NCBI GenBank assembly: GCA_008692225.1
Contig: VICG01000014.1
Location: forward strand, 992,001-1,056,000
Length of the DNA: 64,000 nucleotides
From: Monilinia fructicola
Taxonomy: Eukaryota; Ascomycota; Leotiomycetes; Helotiales; Sclerotiniaceae
Direction: 5' to 3'
Of this stretch, positions 37,122-49,326 are shown in pieces (within the stretch, counting starts at the first letter, position 1; each line of letters begins with the position of its first letter). Below the pieces are notes generated by a model, which searched no databases, had not been told where the DNA came from, and worked only from the letters and a program-made list of their open reading frames with translations. The position numbers and the translations under genes are program-made.

Positions 37122-39637
37122 TCAAACCGTCTCGGATATTTCATTATCTCCCAAGAAGCCTGAAGGGTCAAAGTTGTAGTTGTCATCGGCACCACCAGTG
37201 GAATCATTCAGGAATGAATCAAAGTCGAAATCCGTGAGAACATCCGTGTTTCCACCCATGGGGTTCTGAAATTCGAGCATATCGAACTATCAAAGATGTT
37301 AGTCCTCAAGCCAAGGATACAAATGCCATCAAACGCACCTGTGGATCATTCATTGGGAAGCTCATAGGATCAGCTTGTGATGAAGAAACTCCAGCATTCG
37401 GGGCAGACGCCATGGGTTGACCGTTGACGGGTTGCACAGCACCATTCGGATTCGATCCATTGTTGAAGGTTTTCGTGTGTACCGGGGTAATCGGGGTCGC
37501 AGGGGCCGGGGTCGCGGCATCTTGACTTGGGTCGGCGGAGGGTGTAGCACCAGCGGCGAGGTTTGCGGCGGATCCTTTCTTTGTAGCCCGCTGTCATCAA
37601 TGTCAACATTTCTACAAAAATATCCATTAAACGCTAAGAAATTTACCTTTGTCTTTGTTTTCCTTCGTCTCATTCTTCTTCTTAGGATTTGCCTTGTTTG
37701 ATTGTTGGGGCGTGGGAGGTGCTGCCGTGCTACCTTGAGGCGATGGTGGTTGAGTTCGTCCATTTGCGCTCGCATTAGCAGGAGCTGCGGGTGGCGGCAT
37801 GTTTCGTTGTTGAGGCGTACCCATGGCTTGTGGAGGGCCTTGAGCAGGGTTGGTAACCATAGGCGCACCACCGTTTGGACCGTTTTGCCAATTGCCCGCT
37901 TGTTGACGTGCAATCATCATCTGTTGCTGTGACATCCCTTGCGGATTGAAGGTCGGGTGGGAGCTAGGGGGACGCATGCCGTTTGCCATCATGTTATTAT
38001 TCATACCTTCCATCTTGTAGAATTGTGGGGCCATTCCCGCATCCATCTGTCCTCCTTGTCCCATGTTGAAGTTCATTGTGCTTGGGGATCCTCTATTTTG
38101 ACCTTCGGGCAGGGGAGAAGGAATTCCGGGATTGTTCATGTGGGGAGTTCCACGCTTCATCTGCTCACTTGGGTTGGGTGAGTTTACGGATCGGGGTCCA
38201 CTCTGTGGTGACGTTCCTTGCTGGAAGTTGGGTCCATTAGGCCCCATACCAGGGCCGCCGGGTCCTCCTTGCCCGTCGGGACGAATGGCATCCTGCTCTT
38301 GGCGTGCCATCATGAGACGTTTCTTGTTCTGCTGTTCGAGTAACATCAATTGCATTTGATAGTCTTGCAACGCGTGATTACCTGGAGGACCTTGTTGACC
38401 ACCTGGGCCGGCTCTTACCCCATTCTGACCCATTTCAACCTCCGTAAACCATATGCCGCAATGGCATTACTATCAGCGCCTTGTGTCATCATAGGCGACC
38501 CTTGATTTTGGCGGTCCGCCAGCAGCTGCGTTAGGCATTTGTTTTTGTTGGTGTTGTGACAAGGTAGCTTGGTATGCCTGGAGATTCTTCTGCGTAGGAT
38601 TTTGACCTTGGAAACCTGGGAACTGCTGAACTGTCAGATTTGAATCGATGCCATTTGAAAGTTGCACATGAGCCGCTTGAACAGTATTGCTGGGGCCGGA
38701 TTCTCCCACCTGTTGGGCTGGAATCCCAGTAGATTGTCCTCTTCCATTAGGTGCCATTCCACCCTGCTGACCATTAAAGGCAGGTCCATCAAGTCGAGGT
38801 CGCTTGGATGGGGATGGGGCGTTCTCGGCAGATCCAGGGGATTGCGCCCGCTGTGGATGATTGCCGTCGGATGGTTCTCGTTGCATGGCTTGCTGCTTCT
38901 GCATTTGCATTTGCTGCATTTGCTGCAATTGTTGGGCGCTCCTATAACACCAGGCAATTAGCATTGGTATGAGTGGGAAGGTGGGTTACTCACGGTCCAC
39001 CGCCTCTACCATTCATCATGGCCTTTCGTGCCAGATCATTTGGCCCCATCATACCCGGGCCCATACGACCGTACGCCGCACCAGCATGCATCGGGTTGAT
39101 GTTACGAAGCTGTGCCTGGTGTTGCTCTGCCTTCTGGCGCGATTGCTATTCAACGGTTAGTCGTTGCTTCGTGTGCACGTCGTACAATTCAAATACCTGT
39201 GTGTGGGAGACGTATGAAAGAACGTTGCGTGCATCTCCTTTGCCTCGCTGAGCATTGAACATATCCCAGAATAGGCAAAACCACTCATAGAGAAAGCAGC
39301 TCTCTGGGCATTCCTTGGGAAGATTTGGCAGAGGAAGATCATTGGGTCTCTTGGAATCAATATCATCCTTCGAATCATCTCCATCTTCCGCGTCATTACG
39401 ACCGGGGCTATCTTTGACGACATTGATCTGTTCGTGATTCAATAATGTTCTGGCGCAATCAAACATTCCGCTCTTGAGGAAGTATTCGTAAATGTAGGTA
39501 TTAAGTTGCGATCGGTTGTTATCGTTACTCGTAGAATGTCGAGCAGCACCGCCAGCTACTCCATTATTCATCATAGGCATGCCACCTCCAACTGGACCAC
39601 CCATATTTGGCATGCCGGACATGGTGACGTTGTTCAT
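37122..39637 (-). CDS. LisH-domain transcriptional regulator, Flo8/SomA type
   Basis: Five exons: 39637..39197, 39145..38994, 38941..37647, 37590..37339 and 37286..37122; about 767 residues. Near residues 40-80 lies a LisH-like helix (QLNTYIYEYFLKSGMFDCARTLL), then FLYEWFCLFWDMFNAQRG, the hallmark block of the Flo8/SomA/LUG-type family. The rest is Gln/Pro/Gly/Asn-rich and low complexity, with a Lys-rich segment (NKANPKKKNETKENKDK) and an acidic C-terminus (TDVLTDFDFDSFLNDST) of activation-domain type. Family knowledge: downstream of cAMP/PKA, controls filamentation, adhesion, sporulation and virulence traits. Three one-base breaks occur in exons 3-4 (TTTT 38506-38509 long; one base short near 38440-38450; CCC 37587-37589 long). 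With them repaired, all intron phases fit. The assignment rests on family motifs. Confidence 0.85.
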
Positions 39638-40509
39638 CGTCGCAGACTCTGAACGCGATCGATTAGTGATAGATGAACGTGAGTATGAATTTTACAAATC
39701 CAACACTCTGAAGAAGAAGAAAAACCGTCCGTCAGCCACAGCTCTCTGACGCGAAGCGGTTGAAGGCGAAATGTCGCACGGCAGTGCGGTTTGAATAGAA
39801 GAAACCGAAAAGAATTGTTGCAAGTATTCCGACGTTTGGACGGTTATGGGAATTGTACGTGGCGCGCCAGGTTGTGTAGATTTTTGAAAGAGTTGAGGTG
39901 TAATTTCTTGGTGTAACAAAAGTGTCTCTGGGGGGGGGGATCTTTTTAAAGTAGAAGCCAAATGCGATAAACTCCGGGGAGTGTGTGTTGATGCGAGAAG
40001 CTAAAGCTTTTCCAAAGTTATTTGAGGTTGACACACTTCTCTTTGGGGATGGGATTGCGCAAGTGAAGAGATTCACCCCTACAATGATTAGAAGGAAATG
40101 ATATTGATGCCGTCCGTGTTCGAGGCTTCAAATATTTGGGGTGGTAGTTGTAGATTGTATGGTATGGATGGTATGGATAGGATGGTGTGGTATGGGTTTC
40201 CAAGGTAAGGTGGGTTTTGGGGGGATTTGGTAAGACTAGAAGACTCAGGAGTACGTAAGCGTGATGAGAAATACGCCCCTAGTTGGAAGGTGCGTCTATG
40301 TTTCCAGTATTCTTCTTCTTGTGGGGAGCGAGCGAGCGAGCGAAGGAGGAAAAGATGATTAGAGAGAGAGAGAGAGAGTGTGTGTGTGTGTGAAAGAGAG
40401 AGGGAGAGAGAGAGGGAGGGAAGTTTATTTAGTCAAGTTAAAATGAACCAGGATTTGCCACCAAATAAGAAGAAGAAGAATACTGGAATTGTAATAAAAA
40501 TGTTAATAA

Positions 40510-40690
40510 TAAATAGTATATAATAGTATAATAGTATAATAGTATAATAGTATAATAGTATAATAGTATAATAGTATAATAGTATAATAGTATAATAGTA
40601 TAATATAGTATAATAGTATAATAGTATATAGTATAATAGTATATATAGTATAATAGTATAATAGTATAATAGTATAATAGTATAACCGTA
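40510..40690. repeat. (ATAGTATA)n octamer-type AT satellite
   Basis: About 20 tandem ATAGTATA-like units over 180 bp, with irregular junctions (ATATAGTATA) and two variant units near 40684 (ACCGTATA, ATCGTATA). Confidence 0.9.
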
Positions 40691-41857
40691 TAATCGTATA
40701 ATAAGGAGTGGAATTAAAAGAAGTACTGGGTAGTTCTAATAAAAACCAGAAATACAACAATGATTTGATACGGATATATTAAATCAATGGAATATGGGGG
40801 ATATGGGATATGGGATATGGATGGGATGTAAGATGTGAGATAGCTGGAGGTGATATGTCTGTTATGTATGATATGTATGTGTGATATGTGTGATATATAT
40901 GATATATATGATATGTGTGATATGTGTAATATGTGACTTTGTGATAATCAGATGATTGTTCATCACCTCTTGATCGAATTGGAGGAAGTGATAACCTTGG
41001 AAGTTCTAGGTAGGCAGGTAATACTCCCGTAGGTAGAACGATAGAAAGGAAAGGCAGAGACGGGAGGTGATAATTTAGTAGATAATTGGTAACTGGGCAA
41101 CTTACTAATTAGTCAGCAGGTACTCAGTATGAATGAGATGAGATGAGATGAGATGATTTGAAGAGAAACTGATGAGAACCTGATGAGAACCTTGGAATGA
41201 GAGAGAAGAGCAAATAACTTTGGACTCTTGAGAGACTGAAAGTGAGAGGGAGGAAAGATTGGGGGGGGAGAGGGGGGAGAGAAGAGTCAAAATTACGTAG
41301 GAACCAATAAGATTCATGATTCATATGAACTAATCTATATTTGGTCGTAGGTTCAGTCTACGGCTTCCGCTGCTTTTGATGGAAAGATAGAAGAGAGAGA
41401 TACTGTAGAGAGACGGGATCGATCATTATTCATCCATCTCCCTACTAATTAGTTGATACCTAATAAGTACTCGAGTACTTCCCTTTCTTATTCTTTCTTA
41501 ATCATTTATTTAATCGAAGGGGTCCACGTAGCAGAAGAGGTTTTATCAATTAAAGTGGCAAGGAAGTTGAATTATAGAACAACCAATGAAAGTAGACTTT
41601 TATTTTAAACTAATCTATAGACGAAGTCGTACTAATGCTGCTTTTAAAAGAAGGATATTAATATCCATTATGTAGATACTTTGATATCGATTAAAAATTG
41701 GATTTTCTATAAAATGTTATTATAGTTTAATTACCCACCTAGTAGTATCTATTTAACTATCTAGCTATCTATTTAACTATCTAGCTATCTATTTATCTAC
41801 GGGTATTTATAAATCTATAGATGTATAAATATATGAATGTATAAATGTAATGTATAA

Positions 41858-41863
<6 letters not shown>

Positions 41864-41895
<32 letters not shown>
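41864..41895. repeat. (TA)n dinucleotide repeat
   Basis: About 16 TA units, followed by further ATATATA and TCTATATC repeats up to 42010. Confidence 0.9.
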
Positions 41896-41899
<4 letters not shown>

Positions 41900-43432
41900 T
41901 ATATATAATGTCGGGTATATGTATAACATTGTGTGTATATACAGTCAGTCTATTCTATATGTCTATATCTATATCTATATCTATATCTATGTCTATGTCT
42001 ATATCTACTAAGTATGTATGTATATATCCACCTGGTAACAAATGATAATAATACACGAAATCATCTGGGTCTTCTTCAACAAATCATATCTGCTATACCT
42101 GCCATCTAGGACCTACCTACCTCCTCATTTTATCTATTCCTTTCCTATCCATCATATCCAACCTTTTGACATATAATAATAACTTAACTCCTTCACCGAT
42201 AATCCACCTTCATAAAAGCGACAACCATCTAAGTATTTCTAAGGTTTGTATTTGGATTCAAAATGACTCGCATACATACATATCTACCTAGGTATTTTCT
42301 TAGTATCTTGGAATCTCATCATTTTCCATCAATCTACTATCTACCAAGATTACCACCGATATGTAATCAATCACATCACTCAGTACTCAGTACTCAGGAC
42401 TCAGAAAGAAGGTTGATAACAATTATCATGATCGTTTTTACTTTTATCATGACGGTCCCCAGGGCCGGTGGACTTGATCAAGATAAACCTTTTCGCTCAT
42501 CAAGATTTCGCTTGCTAAAAGTGGCATGCAAAAATAAGGGTGTAACATGATTTTCATCATCACCGGCCCTTCCATTTCGTACGATTGATTTCCTCATAAT
42601 AACATGACGGGCGATATTAGTAACAACACATCGATAATTCTTTCCCCCCCCGCCCCCCAACACATGAACCGTATCATCATCACAAAGTCACGAAAAAGAA
42701 TGTCTCTACCCATCGTAATAATGATGGTTCACATCACGTGATTCGGCAGTGATATGTCGTGACGTGAGTGTACGCTGTACATCCATCCGTACGCTTTGGC
42801 CATTTGCAAGGTTTATCTTGTGATGAGGAGAAAACATAAGATTCGCTCTAACGAGATTCGATATGATGTTCTCAAGCTGATGGGGCGATGGGGCGATGAT
42901 GGCGAAAATACTCTGTATTCAAATGATCAGCTTATTTATACAGTACGGAGCAGGACAGGATAGGACAAGGAAAAAAAACAAAGTGCAGTACAGCCCGTCC
43001 GCGTTTAGACACTAGTTTCCGAAAGTTTGGTTCACGGTCTACTCGGCTACGGAATACTTACCCTAGGTTTCTATCCATGTGAGTGAGTGTATGTGAGTAT
43101 GGTACGCTACTCCGTACATTCAGATTATGCTTTGAATGAATGCAGTTGAGAATTTTCGTCTATGAGATGCTTGTAGATACTTGTAGTTGTTTGATCAAAA
43201 TGGATATCGAAATTCAATCCTCCCCTAAACTAATGCTCTGCTCCACCGTTTCATTCGATATTGTCTGTTGCGCTCAATTTCTGCCGTGCATCATTAGATC
43301 ACCCATCCTCATTGTTACGCCATGGACCGCCGACCCCCAACCTTCTCCGTAGTTTCGGAGAATAGATATCATTTACCTACACAGCCTTGAGTGTGGGTCC
43401 GAAGTCATCGGCGGAAGGACAGGTGCAGTTGT

Positions 43433-43469
43433 CCAACATCCAACATCCAACATCCAACATCCAACATCC
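43433..43469. repeat. (CCAACAT)n heptamer repeat
   Basis: Five tandem copies of CCAACAT. Confidence 0.9.
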
Positions 43470-45136
43470 CCCAACGACCAAGTACCAACTTCTTCTATTA
43501 ATACTCCCTGTATCTGCATTTGATTCGTTGATGTATGATATGTTGTCATCCATTTTTCAACAATGTATTTATATCACGCTGCAGTAACTCTCCAAGATGT
43601 AGATGCCAAGCGGTCCTCCAAGTTGGAAATTCCCAGATACCTTGGATTGTTGAGTAGAAAACTCTTCCGATCATAATGTCACATGCATGATGAGGTCCTT
43701 TCGTAGTGAAAGGAGCAATCCCTCTCAACGTATCCTCCGAATCCGATATTCCACCCCGCCAAGATCTATACCTATATCCCCGCACTCTTGTTCTAGGACT
43801 GTAGATCCCTCGCCGGGTGTCCAGGACGTCATGATCCATCCCGGGGTATCCTTCTCTGAACCCATCATCTAAACTCTAAAAACGCTCGAGTTACTGGGCA
43901 CTTCGTGAACCCCCCCTTCTGAGATGGAGCTTTGAGGTAAGCTAGAGCTAGGAAGAGTATCGATCCAAAGATATTCATCACCGCATGCGTGAAGCCAGGT
44001 TAAAATGCTAAGGCTCGAGCTTGCCTGCTTCACTTGCAACATCACATCACCTACTTTAGGACTCTGAAAATTCCTCTTGTAACAACCACCATTACCATCA
44101 CCGTGACCATAACCGAGCGACTTCATTCTCGCCAACAACATTTCCAACCATCTATCTACCCTGTGCTTTCTCTTTTGCAAGCAGCACATTCTCTACTCTC
44201 ACATGTACACGTGTCAAGCAAGGGAGTACTACAGCTCAACTTCTTCAGAGGGGGAGAAGAGGAAGCGGGAATAGAAGCCAGCAGATCATCTGCATATACG
44301 GCCAAAGACCAACCTCTTAGATCCCCACACCATGTGTGCATCTTTCAACCATCCATCATGATCCATCTTAGAAATGAAAAATGCCCAAATCTGTCGCAAC
44401 GTCATGATGTTTATACCAGGCGCATCTTTCAACCCCCCACCACCATGCAATATCCTCTCTGATAAAAGCTCCAGCAGTTCTCCATCCTTCCCTCCACTCT
44501 CTCGCCGCTTGAAACCCGCGGTTGGTCTCTTCATGCCTCTGTCTCATCGTCAAATCATCCTCCCCTTTTCCAGTCCGATATCAAAAAATAATATATATAT
44601 ATATATATATGAGAAGAAAGGAATATCCATCCCATCACATACAACGATCCCCATCCCGGCATGTTCAATAGCAATCCAATACCCCAACCTCGCATCCCAT
44701 CTACACCCAAGAAAAATCTCCCCTCCAAGCCCAAGTTTTCCAGCCCCTTATCCTCCAAACACGCATCTATCTATTCCCCACCCCCCTCTTCCCCGAGTCT
44801 CCTCTCCTCTCCTCTCCTCCCCACAACACAACACAACACATCACAAAACCCCCAAACCCTCAACAAACAAGCAACCACAACGTCACAAATCCATCACGAA
44901 ATCCTCCCCCAAGCAGAGAGTCCTCAAAGCCGCCAACGCCCTCATCCCATCCCTATACCTGCCCACAGCATCCCCACCGCGCAACCCCATACTTGGAGCG
45001 CAATAGAAACCCCCAAATCACATGGGGAATCCCGTGGATGGCCTCGTCTGCCTTCTCCTGATGTAATAAAGCTTGAATCCCCTTCGACCCTCGGCCCTTG
45101 AGATCTATATCAAATTCCTCTCTATCAATGATCCAG

Positions 45137-45178
45137 ACCCAAACCCTAACCCGAACCCGAACCCGAACCTGAACCCAA
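45137..45178. repeat. telomere-like degenerate hexamers (CCCTAA/CCCGAA)
   Basis: Seven hexamer-spaced units: CCCAAA, CCCTAA, three CCCGAA, CCTGAA, CCCAAA. Only one unit matches the true fungal telomere unit, so this is a telomere-like microsatellite rather than a cap. Confidence 0.75.
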
Positions 45179-45365
45179 ATCCACCATCTGAATATCTATA
45201 TATCTATTCATTTCTTTCTTCCATCACCATCTCCACCCCCATATCCTCTCATCCCCACCCCCATATCCTCTCACCCTCACCTCCCAACCTCAACCCCAAA
45301 CCTCACCCCTCACCGCATCTCCACCACCACCACTTTCCTCCGCACCCCCATCCCCAAATCCCCTC

Positions 45366-45473
45366 ATCAACCTCAACCTCAACCTCAACCTCAACCTCAA
45401 CCTCAACCTCAACCTCAACCTCAACCTCAACCTCAACCTCCACATCCACATCCACATCCACATCCACATCCAC
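45366..45473. repeat. (AACCTC)n then (ACATCC)n hexamer arrays
   Basis: About 13 AACCTC units followed directly by five ACATCC units, all on the C-rich + strand. Confidence 0.9.
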
Positions 45474-45612
45474 ACACCCTCACCCCCCACCAACCAACCA
45501 ACCAACCAAAGCAAAACCCCAAATCCACCATCCACAAAATCTCCCTTCCTCTCCCTTTCTCCTTTTTCCCCTCCCACCCAAATATCAAACCCCACACAAA
45601 GAACCTCACCAC

Positions 45613-45652
45613 CAAACCCAAACCCAAACCCAAACCCAAACCCAAACCCAAA
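45613..45652 (-). repeat. (CCCAAA)n array, GGGTTT on minus strand
   Basis: About seven tandem CCCAAA units; the minus strand reads GGGTTT repeated, which also meets the G-quadruplex rule (three-G runs, three-base loops). Confidence 0.9.
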
Positions 45653-46843
45653 CCTACCCACCGACCGTAGATGAAAGAATCAATAAAACATAACTGCGAG
45701 TGCCTATACGCCCATACACCCATACGCGACCTACCTCCCCGGTGAGCCCCCAACGTAATGAGGAAAGGAGGAGATGAGGAAATGATGCGGTTCAAGTGGT
45801 GATTGATTGGTTGATTGATTGATTGATTGGTTGGTTGATTGATCCATCCACGTCTTGAGCCATGAGGGGGATATTGATTCGAGTGAGTACTGTATAATAT
45901 CATCTCATACATGAATCAACGTGTTATGACATCGCACATCTCCCAAGTTACATCTTCACTTCACAATTGCACCTCACTTCCCAATTCAATCATTCACACG
46001 CGTTCAAACACTCGCAACCGCACAAGCCTGACTTTGAATAACGCACTTTATTGCTGTCATCACCCCAAAGTGTAATAGAAAACGACGGTCTTTCAACCCC
46101 CACATCCCCTCATACCATACAACCCCTCAATCCCAATACATCCACATCCATCCACATTCACATCCATCCCCCATCTAAGCTTAAGCTTCGGCCCAAGCTC
46201 TTTCCTTTTTTATCTTGATCAAATCGCCCATCGCCCGTTCAACTTGAATCTTCTTGTGATCGTTCTAATCTACCTCCATCAATAAGTAACTCCCCATCCG
46301 TGCCTCCAGCCTCTTAGATTAATTCCATGTGATTAGATTCCTATATGTGCTGAGCTCATTGTATGAGTTGAGCTCCTTATATGAGTTGAGCTCATCATTT
46401 CACATCACTAAAAATAAGATAGAGAAATCTTTTCGCCATTTCGCTCTTGAAGTTGCCAAAAAATTAAAATCTATCTTGTAAGATGAAAACCACAGGAATA
46501 ATGGCTCCACGTCGTCAAAGGTGGTATTGTTGTAGGTATTTACCGGGTTGCCAGTTCGTAAAGGGTAGGAAATGAATATCGTGTGCAAAAATGCTTTTTT
46601 AAAATTTTGGGAGTGCATGTCAAGAAAAACACGGGAAAAAGACCAAGCGCCGAAAAAGAGTAATAATCCGTAATGTTTGGTAAAATGCTGTTCGATTTTC
46701 GCATGCCGACAAAACGAGCGGACGACCTAGGATCAAGTGATGATTGTGTCCAAAGTACAAATGAAAGACGATGAACCATTTTAAAGCAGTGATCGATAGT
46801 TCATCGAGGCCTATCGAACAGTGGCATCCCTCTATAAAGGAAC

Positions 46844-48060
46844 CTATGCAACTGGAGCAGCAACTGGAGCAATTGGAGCACCTTCCATAGTGTTAACTAT
46901 TCCAGCACCACCTTCTCCAGCAAGGTCACCGCTGAGGCCTTTCGATGGGCAGTCCCGAGCGATATGTCCTTCGGTTCCGCAAGTGTAACAAGTCTTTCCA
47001 GCCTTGTTAACACCACCGTTGGGGCTAGTGCACTCACGAGAACTGTGTCCGGTTCTTCCGCATGCATAGCACTTCATGGCTTGTGCCTGGCAATCACGAG
47101 CAAAGTGATTTGGGCCACCACACTATTAGGAGTTAGCATCATCTAACCGAGATGTCGTGACCGAAGTGCTGCCGAAGTAACAAGCTACCGAAAATTCGGA
47201 AAAATGTGGCAACTGTGAGAAAGATTATTTACCTTGTAGCAAGTAGCTGGACGAGGTCCACCAGCGAATCCACCGCGAGGGGCGAATCCACCACCAAATC
47301 CCCCACGAGGAGCACCAAGTCCACGAGGAGCACCTGGCAATCCACCAGCTGGGTTTGGGCAAGCTCTAGCCAAATGCCCAGGCATACCGCAGTTGTAGCA
47401 TCGACCGGTAGTTCCAGCTCCGCTGATGCGTAAAGTTGGGCAGTCGGCTTGAACGTGTCCTAAACCTTGGCAGTGGTAGCACTGCTTGGCCTCGGTAGTT
47501 CTTGGCAATGGGCAACCATTCGACTCATGTCCTACAACCAATTAGTAACACAATAGGTCGTGCTTTACTTTCGAAAGCTTACCAGGTTGCTTGCCTGATA
47601 ACAAATGTATTAGTATCAATCGTTATCGCGGGTGCTTAAGAATGTACTCACAATTGTAGCAAAGGCGTTCAGCAGAAGCGCAAACTTCAGCATAGTGACC
47701 AACGTTTCCGCACCTAAAGATACCATGGTTAGCGTTACCCTTGGAAACAGGAATTTCGTGTAACGAGAAAGCGTTGCGTTAAGTTGCATGAGATGCCGCC
47801 TTGCAGAAAAAACCGAAGGCTATGTATCTCGTAACAGCCGAGACCAAAAAAAAAAAGAAACAAACTTACTTGTAGCAAGCACGACGAGATAATGAAGACA
47901 TGGCTACTAGTTTGTGTGTCTGTTGTGTTCCATCATCAGTACGGCAAATAACAAATGCGCCATCTTCCGTTGCCCATTCTTTAACAATCTTCTTGCATCG
48001 ATGCGGTGGCCCATCTGCTCGATCCGATCTTAACCATTCCTCAACTGTTGTGGCCGACAT
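46844..48060 (-). CDS. gis2: CCHC zinc-knuckle RNA-binding protein, GIS2/CNBP (byr3)-like
   Basis: Exons: 48060..47870, 47713..47652, 47594..47583 (12 nt), 47531..47233 and 47122..46844. All phases agree. From the ATG at 47901 (MSSLSRRACYKCG) the protein has 227 residues; from 48060 an extra in-frame 53 residues precede it (280 in total). Seven CX2CX4HX4C knuckles can be counted: CYKCGNVGHYAEVC, CYNCKQPGHESNGC, CYHCQGLGHVQADC, CYNCGMPGHLARAC, CYKCGGPNHFARDC, CYACGRTGHSSREC and CYTCGTEGHIARDC. An RGG-like Gly/Arg segment (GAPRGGFGGGFAPRGG) separates knuckles 4 and 5. Family role: single-stranded nucleic acid binding, translation control and stress granules. The conserved start is probably MSSLSRR; the extension is unexplained (see findings). 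Confidence 0.93.
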
Positions 48061-48446
48061 ATTGGTGACTTTGGCAGAAAGAATATTTATCGATGAGGTA
48101 AGTCGGTATAGAAATAACCAGCTTCTGAACGTTGCAGTTGCATGACCAGCATCCGTCAGGCTGCAGGGTGCATAATTTTTGTACAACCTCGAAGCATAGG
48201 TTGATATCGTGATACTTCGTCGACACTCCTTTGATGATTTCGTTTGCTCATATGGTAAGGATTGTTGTTGTACGTAATGTTGAGGATGAAGAGATCGGAT
48301 GTTCGATAGGTTTGGATATGGTCAAGCAGATGTGCCACCTCGTTTCTTTCAGTTTGTTCAAACCCCAAGATATTATTGCTCACCAAGGAAACGTGGGGAT
48401 CGCAAAGCAGATGCAGCCGCTGTGGACTCATGCTGTAGTGTTTCGT

Positions 48447-48512
48447 TTCCCTTTCCCTTTCCCGTTCCCGTTCCCATTTCCATTTCCATTCCCATTCCCA
48501 TTCCCGTTCCCA
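48447..48512. repeat. C-rich hexamer array (CCCTTT, CCCGTT, CCATTT, CCATTC)
   Basis: Eleven hexamer-spaced variants of one ancestral unit, about 390 bp upstream of the zinc-knuckle gene's first ATG. Confidence 0.85.
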
Positions 48513-48546
48513 ATCTCATACCCATTCCGGATTCATCAATCCAATC

Positions 48547-48596
48547 AAGCAAAGCAAAGCAAAGCAAAGCAAAGCATAGCATAGCAAAGCAAAGCG
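48547..48596. repeat. (AAGCA)n pentamer repeat
   Basis: About ten tandem AAGCA/TAGCA units. Confidence 0.9.
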
Positions 48597-49196
48597 TAGA
48601 AGTAAATAAGAATAGATCAACTCACAACTCAATTCTTTTTTTTTTTTTCCCTTTCCTTGAAAGTTTCCTTACTATAAAAGTATTCAACCTTTTCCTTTCA
48701 ACAACAGCTACGACTTCCGTCTTCCTTCTTCCTCCCGTGGTACAAACGTTTCGCAAACGAGACTGCAGAATTGTGTGTGTGATGTGTTTTGTGGAGGGAT
48801 TCGGAAAGGCAAAACTCTCCAAGAGATGTCCCTTTGTAACCTGAAAACTCTAGCTTGCAAAGATCCGAATCCTAAATTAGTCTAGCTTCAATTAGGTTTA
48901 GCTTGAGGTAATTAGGACTTGGATAGTTTAGCTTAAACGCCCAATTTGACGGGATTTTATGTAAGCTAGAGGAGACGGAGGCAGTGGAGGTTGAGTAGGC
49001 TGCGTTTGTTAATAGAGTAATAATACTGTAATAATAAGCAAGGGAGGGTACTGTAGTTCTGTTCTAACCTTAAAAGTGGGATCAAGATAAAAAAGGTGAA
49101 ATTTTGAATTTCTCTGAAAATTTGTATTATTCTTTTGGTTGGTTGATGGTTGATGGATGATGAACTAGTGGGCAGAGTGGGAATGGGTAGGTAGGT

Positions 49197-49326
49197 ATGA
49201 AGGTATGTAGTATGAAGGTATGTAGTATGTACTATGTAGTATGTAGTATATGTAGTGTGTAGTATGTAGTATGTACTATGTAGTATGTACTATGTACTAT
49301 GTACTATGTACTATGTACTATGTAGG
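49197..49326. repeat. TATGTAG/TATGTAC heptamer repeat
   Basis: Irregular tandem array of about 15 TATGTA-based units; the final stretch is a regular TATGTAC run. Confidence 0.85.

Larger units (their letters stand above)
39638..46843. other. gene-free region, 7.2 kb, repeat-rich
   Basis: Upstream of the SomA-type gene and downstream of the zinc-knuckle gene. It contains the TAATAGTA array (40510-40690), TA runs (41864-41895), CCAACAT heptamers (43433-43469), and a 1-kb G-depleted tract (about 44650-45660) with AACCTC, ACATCC and CCCAAA hexamer arrays. No conserved protein found in any frame; frames at 43546-45912 are repeat or composition artefacts. A long upstream region is common for developmental regulators, but a regulatory role is inference. 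Confidence 0.55.

Noticed and set aside
44156..44341. YADD string in a minus-strand frame, recalling a reverse-transcriptase active site
   Set aside because: Only the four residues match; flanking sequence has no other RT motif and the frame is 61 codons.
45137..45178. Interstitial telomere (CCCTAA)
   Set aside because: Only one unit matches the telomere hexamer; the rest are CCCGAA, CCTGAA and CCCAAA variants.
45073..45693. 206-codon + strand frame and 123-159-codon minus frames over it
   Set aside because: Translations of hexamer repeats (Ser-Thr, Pro-Asn, Gln-Thr, Arg-Leu dipeptides).
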